Positions 7,840 through 14,623 of a stretch of DNA of 15,799 nt are shown piece after piece. Location of the stretch: assembly GCA_003170375.1 (NCBI GenBank), contig PMZN01000030.1, positions 4,933-20,731 of the forward strand, given 5' to 3'. The notes below the pieces were generated by a model. It did no database searches and had not been told where the DNA came from. It was given only the letters and a program-made list of their open reading frames with translations. Every line of letters starts with the position of its first letter. The stretch's first letter is position 1. The position numbers and the translations under genes were made by a program. This DNA comes from Acidimicrobiaceae bacterium (lineage in GTDB: Bacteria; Actinomycetota; Acidimicrobiia; Acidimicrobiales; Bog-793).

Positions 7840-8325
7840 TCATCGGAGCGTACCAACTAGGCGCAGGTCGAGTGACACGGGGTCCGTTTCGGCCAGCCGG
7901 TCTCGCCAATTCGCGGGCACGCGCGACGCGTCCAGATCCTCGAGCGGCGCCAACACGAACCCGCGCTCGGACATCCGCGGGTGCGGCACCACGAGATCGG
8001 GCTCGCAGATCTGAACGTCTCCCACAAGAAGGATGTCGATGTCGAGCTGGCGGGGCCCGTTTCGCACGGTGCGAATCCGGCCCGTCAGCTCCTCGAGCCC
8101 GTGCGCGACCTCGAGGAGCTGCCGGGCACTGAGGTCCGACTCGAGGCGGACAACGCAATTCAGGTACCTGTTCTGGGGCTCTGGGGTGCCGATCGGAGCC
8201 GTCTCGTAGACCGGCGAGACCGTGAGGTCAGGATCGAGGCCGCGGAGGACCCTCACGGCCAGCTCGAGATAACGCAGGCGATCGCCTATGTTCGAGCCGA
8301 GACCTAGGAAGATCTCCACGCTCAT
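7840..8325 (-). CDS. folK: 6-hydroxymethyl-7,8-dihydropterin pyrophosphokinase
   Basis: FolK transfers pyrophosphate from ATP to 6-hydroxymethyl-dihydropterin, preparing it for FolP in folate synthesis. The 161-residue protein has the standard single-domain size. It starts with the family's IFLGLGSNIGDR strand and loop at 5-16, then SPVYETAP at 37-44, NRYLNCVV at 52-59 and the catalytic segment RNGPRQLDIDILL at 88-100, with the two Mg-binding Asp residues at 95 and 97. The pterin-side loop is VPHPRMSERGFVLAPL at 113-128. The usual Trp of 'RWGPR' is replaced by Asn here. The ATG at 8325 overlaps the folB stop as ATGA. The DUF2520 gene starts 53 bp downstream. Confidence 0.95.
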   Translation of the reverse strand: MSVEIFLGLGSNIGDRLRYLELAVRVLRGLDPDLTVSPVYETAPIGTPEPQNRYLNCVVRLESDLSARQLLEVAHGLEELTGRIRTVRNGPRQLDIDILLVGDVQICEPDLVVPHPRMSERGFVLAPLEDLDASRVPANWRDRLAETDPVSLDLRLVGTLR

Positions 8326-8696
8326 ACGGCCCTGTCGACCCGTTCCCGTCGCAGGCGCACCCCGGCCGACGCCATGTCCGCCGCGACGGGAGGTCGGAGC
8401 TTGCGAACCGTCACCGTGACCGCTTGAATGGCAGGGATCTCGAGGATCCCCGTCGCGATCGCCTCGGCGAGCGTCTCGAGCAGACGGTACTGGCGTTGGT
8501 CGACGATCTCCATGGCCTTCTCCACGACGAGCGAGTAGTCGACCGTCTTTGCCAGGTCGTCATCAAGAGCTGCCTCACCGAAGTCGGCCTCGACCTCCAG
8601 ATCTATTTCGAAGGGCTGCGCCGTGTCCTGCTCGCCCGCCAGGGCACCATGGCGCCCGAGCACTCGAAGCCCCCGCAGCTCGATCCGGTCAGTCAT
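8322..8696 (-). CDS. folB: Dihydroneopterin aldolase
   Basis: FolB cleaves 7,8-dihydroneopterin to 6-hydroxymethyl-dihydropterin and glycolaldehyde, the step just before FolK. The 124-residue length is normal. It opens with the family pattern IELRGLRVLGRHGAL at 5-19 followed by the conserved Glu22. Also visible are the FEIDLEV strand at 29-35, TVDYSLVV at 51-58 and the catalytic Lys99 in TVRKLRPP. The ATG at 8696 overlaps the stop of the preceding phosphatase-like gene as ATGA, and its own stop overlaps the folK ATG, so three consecutive genes are coupled. Confidence 0.95.
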   Translation of the reverse strand: MTDRIELRGLRVLGRHGALAGEQDTAQPFEIDLEVEADFGEAALDDDLAKTVDYSLVVEKAMEIVDQRQYRLLETLAEAIATGILEIPAIQAVTVTVRKLRPPVAADMASAGVRLRRERVDRAV

Positions 8697-9490
8697 CTAC
8701 GAGGGCCGGGGCCTGGGCGCTCGCCCTGGTCCGCCCTGACGGGCCCAACCTCGCCCTCTCCGAGGCCCTCTGTCAAAGGTGCGGCTCCTTGTTCTGTGTC
8801 GCCGGCTGCTTGGCTCTCCGGTGATGCCGCCGCTCCTTCTCTTGCCTCCTCAGCGCGACCCTCCGGCGACGCCGTTCGGCCCTGCGCCCCGGTGTCTCCA
8901 TCGCCTGGCTCGCCGGCCCCGGCATCCTGCGGCGATGCCGCCTTACCCTCTGCCTCGGCGGCTCCGCCGTCGAGAGAGGTGAAGCTCTCGAGGGACGGAA
9001 CCTCTTCCACGACGCTGACGATCATGCGGCCGGCGGTACCCATCTGGCGACGGAGCAGCTGTTCCATGGCCGTGATGGCACGCGGTCCATCAGGAAGGAT
9101 CTCGCTCCAGAGCAGGTAGCCGGCTACTACGCCCATCACGCAGTCGCCGAGCTCCTCCTGGTGGAGCAACACACGCTCACCGTTGCGCAACCACCCATGC
9201 AAGGCGGGATACAGCTCGGCGAGGACGTCACGGGTATCGGAAGCAGCCGGCATGGCAAAACGCGACCACTCGAGGCGGAGCTCGTCGTAAGCATGGAGAT
9301 TGTGAGTCGAAGCGAGCAGCGACACCACCCTCGTGAAACCTTGGGCGCGAAGCCACAACAGCTCCTCGTGCCGGCGGACTTTGCGGTGGTTGGGCGCATA
9401 GCCGCCAGGTCGCTCGCTGACCGCGAGGTGATCCTTGATGATCCAACAGAAGTTCCTCGGGACGATCCCGGCCGCCCATCGTCCCCTCAT
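8693..9490 (-). CDS. Dual-specificity phosphatase-like protein lacking catalytic residues, with acidic low-complexity tail
   Basis: This 265-residue protein lies between folP and folB, overlapping each by 4 bp (ATGA on both sides). Residues 12-150 resemble a dual-specificity phosphatase fold: an NFCWIIKDHLAVSERPG strand/loop (13-29), HEELLWLRAQGFTRVVSLL (41-59), and a strand-loop-helix VLLHQEELGDCVMGVVAGYLL (107-127), where active phosphatases have HCX5R. The catalytic Cys is Gln111 and the Arg is Cys117, so a classical Cys phosphatase reaction is not expected. From about 175 to the end the protein is Ala/Glu/Gly/Pro/Ser-rich and probably disordered. No signal peptide or membrane helix is seen. 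The fold assignment is mine from pattern and not from a search. The function is unknown, perhaps a binding or regulatory role in folate synthesis. Confidence 0.85.
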   Translation of the reverse strand: MRGRWAAGIVPRNFCWIIKDHLAVSERPGGYAPNHRKVRRHEELLWLRAQGFTRVVSLLASTHNLHAYDELRLEWSRFAMPAASDTRDVLAELYPALHGWLRNGERVLLHQEELGDCVMGVVAGYLLWSEILPDGPRAITAMEQLLRRQMGTAGRMIVSVVEEVPSLESFTSLDGGAAEAEGKAASPQDAGAGEPGDGDTGAQGRTASPEGRAEEAREGAAASPESQAAGDTEQGAAPLTEGLGEGEVGPVRADQGERPGPGPRR

Positions 9491-10290
9491 GCCGCTACCT
9501 CACCGAATAGTCGAGCCGCCTGCACGGTGGCTGCAACGTCATGGACCCGCACCACCGCAGCCCCGCAGGCCATCGCCCACACGGCCGAGGCCAGGGAGCC
9601 GTCCAACCGGTCATGGGCCCCGAGCGGTGGAACCTCACCGACGCGCCCGTCGGGAGACCCGCCGGCACCGAGATGGCCGATGAAGCTCTTGCGGCTGGTC
9701 CCGACCAGTACAGGGACACCGGTCGCCACGAGCTCTGGGAGCGCAGCCAGGAGCTGAAGGTTGTGGCGGACCGACTTGCCGAACCCGATCCCAGGGTCGA
9801 TGTAGACCTCCGTGACACCGGCGGCACGAGCGTTCGTGACGCATCGTTCTAGGAATTGCCGGACCTCCCCGACAACGTCGTCGTAACGCGGATCGAGCTG
9901 CATGTCCGCGGGAGTTCCCTTGCAATGCATCGCGACGAAACCGGCGCCATGCTCGGCGGCAACCGCCGCCAGGCTCGACGAGACGTCGTTCAGTAGCGTC
10001 GCCCCCGCGGCCAGGGCGGCGTGCGCGACGGATGCCTTGGCCGTGTCGATCGACACCCGAACCTCACCTGCGAGCGCCTCGATCACGGGCACTACGCGGC
10101 GCACCTCCTCGTCGGGCGCGACCGCTGAGGCACCAGGTCGCGTCGACTCACCCCCGACATCGACCACGTCCACGCCTTCGGCCACCATTTGGCGCCCGCG
10201 GCGCACAGCAGCCTCGTAGTCCATGTAGAGACCGCCGTCGGAGAACGAATCGGATGTGACGTTCAGCACGCCCATCACGAGGGGGAACAC
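9487..10290 (-). CDS. folP: Dihydropteroate synthase
   Basis: FolP condenses 6-hydroxymethyl-dihydropterin pyrophosphate with p-aminobenzoate to dihydropteroate, the target step of sulfonamides. The 267-residue TIM barrel shows VMGVLNVTSDSFSDGG at 5-20 (pyrophosphate loop), DVGGESTRPGA at 44-54 (the pABA loop), RVSIDTAKASVAHAAL, LLNDVSS, the pterin-site DPGIGFGKS and GTSRKSFIG, and the final VRVHDV strand. The usual Pro of 'NVTPDSFSDGG' is Ser. The GTG at 10290 is used; GTG 10278 and ATG 10275 are possible alternatives, and no strong ribosome site decides between them. It lies 17 bp after folE and overlaps the next gene by 4 bp. Confidence 0.95.
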   Translation of the reverse strand: MFPLVMGVLNVTSDSFSDGGLYMDYEAAVRRGRQMVAEGVDVVDVGGESTRPGASAVAPDEEVRRVVPVIEALAGEVRVSIDTAKASVAHAALAAGATLLNDVSSSLAAVAAEHGAGFVAMHCKGTPADMQLDPRYDDVVGEVRQFLERCVTNARAAGVTEVYIDPGIGFGKSVRHNLQLLAALPELVATGVPVLVGTSRKSFIGHLGAGGSPDGRVGEVPPLGAHDRLDGSLASAVWAMACGAAVVRVHDVAATVQAARLFGEVAA

Positions 10291-10307
10291 GTCTCAAGAG
10301 TAGAGGG

Positions 10308-10928
10308 TCAGCCGCCTCTGCCTCGCACGTGCCCCATGGCCTCTGCCCGAGTCCTCGGGTCAGTCCGGAACAGTCCTCGCACAGTCGAGGTGACCGTGAT
10401 GGCTCCGGGCTTGCGAACACCGCGCATCGACATGCACAGGTGTTCGGCCTCTATCACCACCAACACGCCTCGAGGAGCAAGCGCCGCCTCGATCGCCTCG
10501 GCGATCTGCGTCGTCATGCGCTCTTGGACCTGGAGGCGCCCCGCAACGGCATCGACGACACGAGCCAACTTCGAAAGGCCCGTGATCCGCCCGTCTTTGC
10601 TCGGGATGTAGGCAACGTGAGCCTTGCCGAGAAACGGGACCAAGTGGTGCTCACACAACGACGCGAACGGGATATCGCGGACCATGACCATCTCGTCGTG
10701 TTCGGCGGCAAAGGTGACGGTCAGGAACCTCGCCGGGTCTTCGCCCGCCTCGTCGAAGAGCTCACCGTACATCTCCGCCACCCTCGACGGCGTGCGCACA
10801 AGGCCCTCCCGGTCGGGATCCTCACCGATGGCGCTCAGGAGCTCGCGGACCGCCCGGCGGACCCGCTCCCGGTCGACAGATCCGCGGATGTGAGCCTCGG
10901 GCACGGGCGCATCGCCCGAGACGCTCAT
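10308..10928 (-). CDS. folE: GTP cyclohydrolase I
   Basis: FolE (type IA) converts GTP to 7,8-dihydroneopterin triphosphate, the first step of folate synthesis. The 206-residue product is normal length. The zinc ligands are visible as Cys92 and His95 in [10 protein letters not shown] and Cys165 in EHLCMSMRG. Other signatures are [14 protein letters not shown] at 45-58, GKAHVAYIP at 101-109, [10 protein letters not shown] at 117-126, QVQERMT at 133-139 and the terminal [14 protein letters not shown]. The ATG at 10928 gives the expected short variable N-terminus. hpt ends 43 bp upstream. In M. tuberculosis ftsH lies between hpt and folE; here there is no room for it. Confidence 0.96.
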   Translation of the reverse strand: MSVSGDAPVPEAHIRGSVDRERVRRAVRELLSAIGEDPDREGLVRTPSRVAEMYGELFDEAGEDPARFLTVTFAAEHDEMVMVRDIPFASLCEHHLVPFLGKAHVAYIPSKDGRITGLSKLARVVDAVAGRLQVQERMTTQIAEAIEAALAPRGVLVVIEAEHLCMSMRGVRKPGAITVTSTVRGLFRTDPRTRAEAMGHVRGRGG

Positions 10929-10970
10929 TGACGGGACCGGCGGCGAGAAGACGCCTCAACTGGCAATGAG
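10924..10970 (-). repeat. Inverted repeat spanning the hpt-folE spacer and the folE start codon
   Basis: CTCATTG (10924-10930, containing the complement of the folE ATG) and CAATGAG (10964-10970) are perfect 7-base inverted copies with a 33-base spacer. In the minus-strand mRNA this could pair the folE start codon with the sequence just after the hpt stop. A seven-base match over this distance may be chance. Confidence 0.25.
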
Positions 10971-10971
10971 G

Positions 10972-11607
10972 TCACGCGGGCTCTCCGGCCAGATACACAC
11001 GAATGTCCGGAAGGTTGCGGTAGCGCTCGGCGACGTCGAGGCCGTAGCCCACCACGAACTCGGGCTCGATATGGAACCCGACATAGGCGAGCTCGAGGTC
11101 CGGCCGCGGCTGAACGCTTCGCTTGACGAGCAACGAGCAGACGGCGAGGCTCTCCGGACCGCGGGCGAGAAGACTCTTGCGCAGGTACGAGAGGGTGAGG
11201 CCGCTGTCGAGGATGTCCTCGACGATGAGGACATGACGACCGGTGAGGTCGATGTCGAGGTCCTTCAGGATCCGCACCACGCCACTCGTCTTCGTCGCCC
11301 TGCCGTAGGACGACACAGCCATGAAGTCGAGCTCCAGCGGCAGCTGGATCTCCCGGGCGAGATCGGCGAGGAATATGAAGGCGCCCTTGAGCACCCCGAC
11401 CAGCAAAGGCGGCCGGCTCGCGTAGTCGGCCGTGATCATCTTGCCAAGCTCGGCGACCCGTTTGGCGATCTGCTCGACCGAGAGCACGACCCTCCCGAGA
11501 GCCGGGTCGGCGTCCCACACACTCAAGACGCCGGGCGACTCCGACGGCGTCCCCAAGTCCGCCCTTGAAGCTCCCTGGCCAGCAAGATCGCCCACTTGCG
11601 CCGACAC
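10972..11607 (-). CDS. hpt: Hypoxanthine-(guanine) phosphoribosyltransferase
   Basis: The enzyme salvages hypoxanthine and guanine with PRPP to IMP and GMP. From the GTG at 11607 the protein is 211 residues. Diagnostic segments are [12 protein letters not shown] at 72-83, the flexible catalytic loop 'MAVSSYG' at 96-102, the [11 protein letters not shown] strand at 108-118 and the PRPP-binding [11 protein letters not shown] at 129-139. The purine-site [17 protein letters not shown] is near the C-terminus. I chose the GTG at 11607 because it shares its first base with the tilS TAG stop, fitting coupling. GTG 11631, 11595 and 11520 are also in frame, and 11520 (VWDADPALG) would give a length closer to the core family. 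No strong ribosome site discriminates among them. Confidence 0.93.
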   Translation of the reverse strand: MSAQVGDLAGQGASRADLGTPSESPGVLSVWDADPALGRVVLSVEQIAKRVAELGKMITADYASRPPLLVGVLKGAFIFLADLAREIQLPLELDFMAVSSYGRATKTSGVVRILKDLDIDLTGRHVLIVEDILDSGLTLSYLRKSLLARGPESLAVCSLLVKRSVQPRPDLELAYVGFHIEPEFVVGYGLDVAERYRNLPDIRVYLAGEPA

Positions 11608-12569
11608 TAGTCGGGGACGCCGGGCCCGCACGAAAGACCGTCGGAATCCTGCGGCTCGAGCAGTTGACCCGGTTTCGGCTCGCGCGCCGGGTCGAGGTGC
11701 AGTCGGCCCCGTGACCGGCGCACGCTTCTCCCCGCCCCGATATCGGCGGCAAGCGTCTCTCCGGCGGCGACCGACAACACCCTGTCCACGGTCGCCAGGT
11801 CAGGTGGGTGACCGCACCGCAGCCACTCGCGTAGCGCCCGGCGCGCGAGGGGAGCAGGCGCGTTCGCTATCGCTCTGGCGTCGGTCGGGTCTAGCGCGGC
11901 GGCAAGCTCGCCCAGCAGGGCCGCGTCGTCAGCCAACAACCTCGCCTGACGGGCGAGGATCGGCACGATGTCACGGTCTGCGAGCTCGCACAGCACGGGG
12001 ACCAGCTCATGACGGATCCGGTTGCGCAGGTACGCCGGATCGCGGTTCGTCGGGTCCTCCACTGGGTGCAGACCGAGCTGAGAGCACAGGTTGTGGGTCT
12101 CGGCCCGGCGCAACCCGAGAATCGGGTGCCGTGGCCCGGAGCGCATCGCCGCGAGTCCATCGGTGGCGGCCCCCCGGAGCAGGTTGAGAAGGACTGTCTC
12201 TGCCTGATCGTCGGCCGTGTGACCGGTGGCGGCACCAGCCGGCAGGGCGCCGAGCCGGGCCGCACGCGCCCGCGCCTCGAGATTGGGCCCTGCACCGACG
12301 TTCACGCAGTGAACGACGACCTCGATGCCGAGCCCTGCGGCGACCCCGTTCACAACATGGACGTCCTGGGCGGAGTCCTCGCGCAAGCCGTGGTCGACGT
12401 GATGTGCAACCACATCACAGCCAGCGACGACGGCGAGCACCAGCAGGGCGAGAGAGTCGGCGCCCCCGGAGACGGCGCATGCAAGTGGCGCTCCAGGGTC
12501 GGGAAACGAGCACCTCCCGATCAGCGGAGCGGCGGTCTCCTGTGCCCGTGCCCGCAGCGGGGGCGTCAC
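11607..12569 (-). CDS. tilS: tRNA(Ile)-lysidine synthase
   Basis: TilS attaches lysine to C34 of the CAU-anticodon tRNA-Ile so that it reads AUA codons. The 320-residue protein has the N-type ATP pyrophosphatase PP-loop SGGADS at 34-39, then AHHVDHGLR at 55-63, the family signature [18 protein letters not shown] at 116-133 and [10 protein letters not shown] near 187-196. The E. coli enzyme is about 430 residues; this short form, without the C-terminal TilS_C domain, is usual in actinobacteria. The ATG at 12569 overlaps the upstream metalloprotease stop as ATGA, and the TAG stop shares a base with the proposed hpt start. Confidence 0.94.
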   Translation of the reverse strand: MTPPLRARAQETAAPLIGRCSFPDPGAPLACAVSGGADSLALLVLAVVAGCDVVAHHVDHGLREDSAQDVHVVNGVAAGLGIEVVVHCVNVGAGPNLEARARAARLGALPAGAATGHTADDQAETVLLNLLRGAATDGLAAMRSGPRHPILGLRRAETHNLCSQLGLHPVEDPTNRDPAYLRNRIRHELVPVLCELADRDIVPILARQARLLADDAALLGELAAALDPTDARAIANAPAPLARRALREWLRCGHPPDLATVDRVLSVAAGETLAADIGAGRSVRRSRGRLHLDPAREPKPGQLLEPQDSDGLSCGPGVPD

Positions 12570-13543
12570 GCTGGCTCGAGCGCCAGACCTCGCAGGCGTG
12601 ACACCCAGCGGTCAGGCGCCTGGATCTCCGCTGCGCTGGGCAGGTTCTCGGGGCTCTGCCAGGCGAGCGCCAGGAGCTCCGGACCACCAGCGTTCTCGAT
12701 CTCCCGCACGAAGTGCGCCCCGTCCGCATACTGGCGCAGCTTCGCCTCCAGCCCGATCAGCTGTTGGAAGAGCTTCACGAACCCGCTTGCGGACTCGCGC
12801 CGCGCGCGGAGAACCTGCGAAAAGTGCGCAGCGTTCGGGATGAGGTCCCGAGCGGCACGGTCCATTGTGACGTCGCCGTGACCTTCGAGGAGGCTCATCA
12901 TCCCCTGGATCGAGCGGAGCGTCTCCAACTGTGCCGGCGATGCGAGAGCACCGACGAGCCCGGACTCGGCAAGTGGGTTCCTGCCGGACCGGATGTCGAC
13001 AGCCATGCGTCCGAGTGCTTCCAACACCTGGCGTGGGTCGGGCGACGCGATCGCGACGCTGCGTTCGACCAGGTCGAGAAAGTGAGCCCGCAGCCAAGGC
13101 ACTCCGGTGAACTGGGCACGGTGGGTCAGTTCGTGCAGGGCGATCCAGAGCCGAAACTCCCGGGGTTCGAAGCCGTGCCGACGTTCCAGCGAGACGATGT
13201 TCTGCCCGACGTAGTACACGGCGTCCTGCGGTAGATCGCCGTCTGCGAACAACAGGTCGTACTGGCCGAGCACTCGCCCCGACATCCACCCCAGCACCAC
13301 GCCCATCTCGACCCCGGCGGCCACCCTCCCCACGGGGCCGAGGAGGCCTGGAAGGCCTTGGCCGCTCTTGCCGGCACGTGCCAGCACCGGGCCGAGCAAC
13401 CGCCGAAACGAGGAGACATTGGCGTGGATCCATTCCTCTCGCGTGGCGACCTGGGCCCGTGCAGGGCCGGCCAGCGAGTGCAGGCCCGTCGACTCCTCGA
13501 CGAGCGCCTCCGCCTGGATGGTGACCTCCTCGAAGTCGGTCAC
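12566..13543 (-). CDS. Zinc-dependent metalloprotease-like protein of the DUF2342 / 'F420 biosynthesis-associated' family
   Basis: From the first canonical start (GTG 13543) the protein is 325 residues. It contains the zincin motif HELTH at 137-141 in 'WIALHELTHRAQF' and a later EGHGD at 220-224, where the family's third ligand lies. It ends near 'PDRWVSRLRG'. These features place it in the actinobacterial family that includes Rv3626c, which neighbours tilS and hpt in other actinobacteria too. No signal peptide is seen, so it is probably cytoplasmic. The protease activity and the F420 link are family annotations, not proven. An in-frame extension upstream to 13696 looks like the conserved N-terminus of the family (see the separate entry), so the true protein may be about 376 residues. 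It overlaps tilS by 4 bp. Confidence 0.88.
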   Translation of the reverse strand: MTDFEEVTIQAEALVEESTGLHSLAGPARAQVATREEWIHANVSSFRRLLGPVLARAGKSGQGLPGLLGPVGRVAAGVEMGVVLGWMSGRVLGQYDLLFADGDLPQDAVYYVGQNIVSLERRHGFEPREFRLWIALHELTHRAQFTGVPWLRAHFLDLVERSVAIASPDPRQVLEALGRMAVDIRSGRNPLAESGLVGALASPAQLETLRSIQGMMSLLEGHGDVTMDRAARDLIPNAAHFSQVLRARRESASGFVKLFQQLIGLEAKLRQYADGAHFVREIENAGGPELLALAWQSPENLPSAAEIQAPDRWVSRLRGLALEPA

Positions 13544-13696
13544 GAGGGAGCGAAGCGTCGCCCAGTCGATCCGGGTGTCGGTGCGCCGCGCGACCCGTCC
13601 GGCAACCCGCTCGGCAACGTCCCACGCGACCGGCTCAGAAGGTGGCGACGTCTCAGCATGGAAAGGCGGTCCGGCCGCAAGCTCTGAAACGGTCAG
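13544..13696 (-). other. Probable N-terminal extension of the metalloprotease-like gene, with a candidate CTG start
   Basis: In the same frame as the downstream gene, 51 more codons read without a stop and include 'PVAWDVAERVAGRVARR', which resembles the 'DWDLA....' opening of this family. The segment contains no ATG, GTG or TTG. A CTG at 13696-13694 overlaps the anti-sigma TGA stop as CTGA, mimicking the ATGA junctions used throughout this region, and GAGGG (13706-13710) lies nine bases upstream of it. Initiation at this CTG is an inference. Confidence 0.5.
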
Positions 13697-13989
13697 AGCT
13701 CCGCACCCTCGGTGACTCCGCCGGCGCTCGCCCCATTCTTGTGCTCATGGTCGATCACAGCCGCTATACGGGTCCTGAGCTCTTCAGGCACCTTGTCCCG
13801 GCACCGGTCGGCGACAAGTCTTCGGATCTCGGTCTCGAAGCCGAACGCCTTGAGACAAGGGGCACACTTGTCGAGGTGGCGAGCAATCTGGTCACGTCGT
13901 TCGGGCGTGATTTCGCCGTCGAGGAAATCGTACACGCGGTGCAGCGCTTCCCGGCAGTTGATCCTCCTGTCGTCCTTCTCGCCCTTCAT
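13693..13989 (-). CDS. Zinc-binding anti-sigma factor, RsrA/RshA-like (mycothiol system)
   Basis: The 98-residue protein is a ZAS-type anti-sigma factor: Cys12, then His38-X3-Cys42-X2-Cys45 in RHLDKCAPC, with a further Cys63 in ADRCRD. In the RsrA family such cysteines bind zinc and form a disulfide under oxidation, releasing the sigma factor. The YDFLDGEIT segment at 20-28, FGFETEIRRLV at 49-59 and the PEELRTRI end match that family closely. The ATG at 13989 is chosen because TGGAG lies five bases upstream. A longer start at 14049 would overlap the sigma gene by 35 bp. The cognate sigma factor ends 25 bp upstream. The gene may be named rsrA or rshA. Confidence 0.9.
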   Translation of the reverse strand: MKGEKDDRRINCREALHRVYDFLDGEITPERRDQIARHLDKCAPCLKAFGFETEIRRLVADRCRDKVPEELRTRIAAVIDHEHKNGASAGGVTEGAEL

Positions 13990-13994
13990 GCAAG

Positions 13995-13999
13995 CTCCA
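13995..13999 (-). promoter_or_regulatory. Ribosome binding site of the anti-sigma factor gene
   Basis: TGGAG on the minus strand, five bases before the ATG at 13989, is the clearest Shine-Dalgarno in this part of the window. It decides the start against the upstream candidate at 14049. Confidence 0.65.
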
Positions 14000-14014
14000 T
14001 CCGATATCTCAGCC

Positions 14015-14578
14015 CTACTGAGCCGCGACGAAACCCCGCGCCACTCCAAAGTCGTGCAACGCCTTCTCGAGCGCCCTTCTTCCGCGATGGAGACGACTCA
14101 TGACCGTCCCGATCGGAACTTCCATGATGTCCGCGATCTCTTTGTAGGAAAACCCCTCCACATCCGCCAGGAGAACTGTCATCCGGAAGCTCTCTGGCAA
14201 CGACTCCAGAGCGCCCTTGACCTCGTCGTCGGTGATCCAATCCAACGCTTCGTCCTCCGCGCTCCGGCCGATGGACCCGTCGCGGCCACTCATGCGGCGG
14301 AACAGGTAAAGCTCCTCTACGTCGTCGAGCTCTGTCTCCTCGGGATGGCGCTTGCGCGACCGGTAGGAGTTGATGAACGTGTTCGTGAGGATGCGGTAGA
14401 GCCAGGCCTTCAGATTGGTGCCGGCCTCGAAGCCGCCGTAGCCGCGGTAGGCCTTCAGGTAGGTCTCCTGAACCAGGTCCTGAGCGTCCGACGGGCTGCG
14501 AGTCATCCGGAGCGCGGCCGTGTAGAGCGAGTCCATGAAACCGGTGGTGTCCTCCGCGAAATTCGCTTGGTCAGCCAC
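14015..14578 (-). CDS. ECF RNA polymerase sigma factor, SigR/SigH-like
   Basis: The 187-residue protein has only sigma regions 2 and 4, as in ECF factors. Region 2 spans about 14-77, with [17 protein letters not shown] (34-50) and [20 protein letters not shown] (53-72), nearly the SigR/SigH signature. Region 4 spans about 118-175, with a helix-turn-helix in [20 protein letters not shown] (143-162) that reads the -35 element. The family controls thiol-oxidation responses and is held by a zinc anti-sigma factor, which indeed follows 25 bp downstream. The GTG at 14578 has AGGG seven bases upstream (14586-14589). I found no convincing GGAAT...GTT autoregulatory promoter in the short stretch upstream that I examined. 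The symbol sigR or sigH would suit, but orthology is not proven. Confidence 0.92.
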   Translation of the reverse strand: MADQANFAEDTTGFMDSLYTAALRMTRSPSDAQDLVQETYLKAYRGYGGFEAGTNLKAWLYRILTNTFINSYRSRKRHPEETELDDVEELYLFRRMSGRDGSIGRSAEDEALDWITDDEVKGALESLPESFRMTVLLADVEGFSYKEIADIMEVPIGTVMSRLHRGRRALEKALHDFGVARGFVAAQ

Positions 14579-14593
14579 GAGCGCACCCTAGCG

Positions 14594-14612
14594 CCCGGCT
14601 GTCACAGCCGGG
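14594..14612 (-). repeat. Perfect GC-rich palindrome between the transglutaminase and sigma factor genes
   Basis: CCCGGCTG (14594-14601) and CAGCCGGG (14605-14612) are perfect 8-base inverted copies with a 3-base loop. The pairing extends to nine with a one-base loop. It fills most of the 45-bp spacer and ends just before the sigma gene's AGGG ribosome site. There is no T-tract downstream, so it is not a textbook intrinsic terminator. It could be a GC-rich terminator, a processing hairpin or an operator. Confidence 0.5.
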
Positions 14613-14623
14613 GAACGGTCCGT

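Noticed and set aside
7787..8158. 124-residue N-terminal extension of the DUF2520 protein
   Set aside because: It is an Arg/Pro-rich frame shadow of folK on the same strand. The Rossmann fold starts right at the ATG at 7786.
13990..14049. Longer anti-sigma factor start at 14049
   Set aside because: It overlaps the sigma factor gene, has no ribosome site, and the ATG at 13989 has TGGAG at good spacing.
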